A stretch of 64,000 nt of DNA, taken from Primorskyibacter sedentarius (lineage in GTDB: Bacteria > Pseudomonadota > Alphaproteobacteria > Rhodobacterales > Rhodobacteraceae). The stretch spans positions 124,001-188,000 of the forward strand of contig NZ_SLZU01000007.1 in the NCBI RefSeq assembly GCF_004342065.1, written 5' to 3'. The notes beneath the pieces were generated by a model, which saw only the letters and a program-made list of their open reading frames with translations, ran no database searches and had not been told where the DNA came from. The translations under genes were made by a program, and so were the position numbers. How positions within the stretch are numbered: position 1 is the first letter of the stretch; each line of letters begins with the position of its first letter. Shown here one piece after another: positions 63,703 to 64,000 of the stretch.

Positions 63703-63888
63703 TCAAGCGTCTAGCGCCCGCTTTTTTACCTGTCTCGCAACCAGTTTGACGCGGCTTTGACCCGTCCGCGTCTGTCCCTTCTCTTTGACTGAGCAGTAAC
63801 AGCCCTGAACCACAGCTATTGTCGCGCGGCGTAAGATCAGGTTTTGATTACAATAGCTTGTGACCTTCCAAGTGCCGCGCAGGGTCAT
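63703..63888 (-). CDS. small basic hypothetical protein (doubtful)
   Basis: A 61-residue frame starts at an ATG that overlaps the stop of the next minus-strand frame as ATGA. The product (MTLRGTWKVTSYCNQNLILR at the start) is rich in Arg/Lys and resembles nothing I know. It overlaps the probable terminator. The ATGA overlap is the only support. Confidence 0.25.
   Translation of the reverse strand: MTLRGTWKVTSYCNQNLILRRATIAVVQGCYCSVKEKGQTRTGQSRVKLVARQVKKRALDA
63705..63727 (+). terminator. probable intrinsic terminator after the MaoC-Pta gene
   Basis: AAGCG and CGCTT pair around a 9-base loop and run into six T (63722-63727). The stem is short, so this is a weak call supported mostly by position 36 bases after the stop. 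Confidence 0.45.
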
Positions 63889-64000
63889 CCGACGGCCTGA
63901 TCCGCCATGTAGTCAATCCCCGGACGGATCGTGCAGCGCCACGCGGTCAACACGTCCTCGCTGCTCTCGCCCGCTGCAGAAACTGAACCGCCCCGGGTTT
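63885..64000 (-). CDS. C-terminal end of an unknown protein (partial at right edge)
   Basis: A minus-strand frame runs open from base 64000 to a TGA at 63887-63885, ending SSEDVLTAWRCTIRPGIDYM and then ADQAVG. The composition is protein-like, and it is followed by an overlapping start (ATGA). Only about 37 residues are visible, so I cannot name the family. Confidence 0.3.
   Translation of the reverse strand, partial: TRGGSVSAAGESSEDVLTAWRCTIRPGIDYMADQAVG

Larger units (their letters stand above)
63670..64000. other. right-end region after the pta fusion
   Basis: After the stop at 63669, GGCT-GAA-AGCC forms a small hairpin near 63685-63697 and a second weak hairpin with a T-run lies at 63705-63727. 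Downstream I see only two overlapping minus-strand frames (63703-63888 and 63885-64000) of unknown nature. Confidence 0.5.

Overview
The window looks like a chromosomal stretch of a GC-rich marine-type alphaproteobacterium, most likely of the Roseobacter group (Rhodobacteraceae). Reasons: the protein style, paired gap genes with a small membrane protein between them, DUF1127 mini-proteins, a GAAC-N7-GAAC LexA box of alphaproteobacterial type, a TRAP transporter beside the paa genes, and many ATGA-overlapping operons. I see no rRNA, tRNA, CRISPR array, transposase or phage gene that I can support.

Region 1 (1-11499) is an accessory catabolic locus. Two subunits of a molybdenum hydroxylase (minus strand, running off the left edge) diverge from an operon encoding a 6-hydroxynicotinate-reductase-like Fe-S protein, a UPF0280/ApbE-fold protein, two tandem DUF1185 'amino acid synthesis' paralogs, a Rieske ring oxygenase, a complete branched-chain/aromatic-type ABC importer (binding protein, fused LivH-LivM, LivG, LivF) and a MarR regulator. 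The divergent promoter region carries two related CGTT-N8-AACG dyads. I read it as an undescribed pathway for an N-heteroaromatic or similar ring compound; the substrate is unknown.

Region 2 (11500-26760) is mostly core: two gap genes with TGTTA-N4-TAACA type operators and a 47-aa membrane protein between them, two DUF1127 genes, coaD, a CBS-pair protein, a LysR regulator divergent from mmsA, a YbdK-type ligase, the rest of valine degradation (isobutyryl-CoA dehydrogenase, 3-hydroxyisobutyryl-CoA hydrolase, mmsB), two small proteins, and uvrA with a LexA box.

Region 3 (26960-43779) is a complete phenylacetate pathway. The operon pcaF-paaABCDE plus an additional paaA/paaC-like gene converges on the minus-strand operon paaG-paaI-paaK-paaR. 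The latter diverges from a fused hydratase/dehydrogenase gene, a TRAP importer (dctPQM), paaZ and paaX. Matching TetR-type operators lie in front of pcaF and in the paaG/paaFH divergent region.

Region 4 (44068-63669) is an energy and carbon-storage module: a MarR gene with a perfect dyad over its start codon, a Crp/Fnr regulator, a complete N-type ATPase operon (atpDCQRBEFAG), an RbbA-like ABC export operon, then phaC, fabI, phaA, phaB and a MaoC-phosphotransacetylase fusion. Fnr-type boxes occur upstream of the N-ATPase operon and between the export operon and phaC, suggesting joint control of ion export and PHA/acetyl-phosphate metabolism. The last 330 bases hold only a weak, partial minus-strand reading frame.
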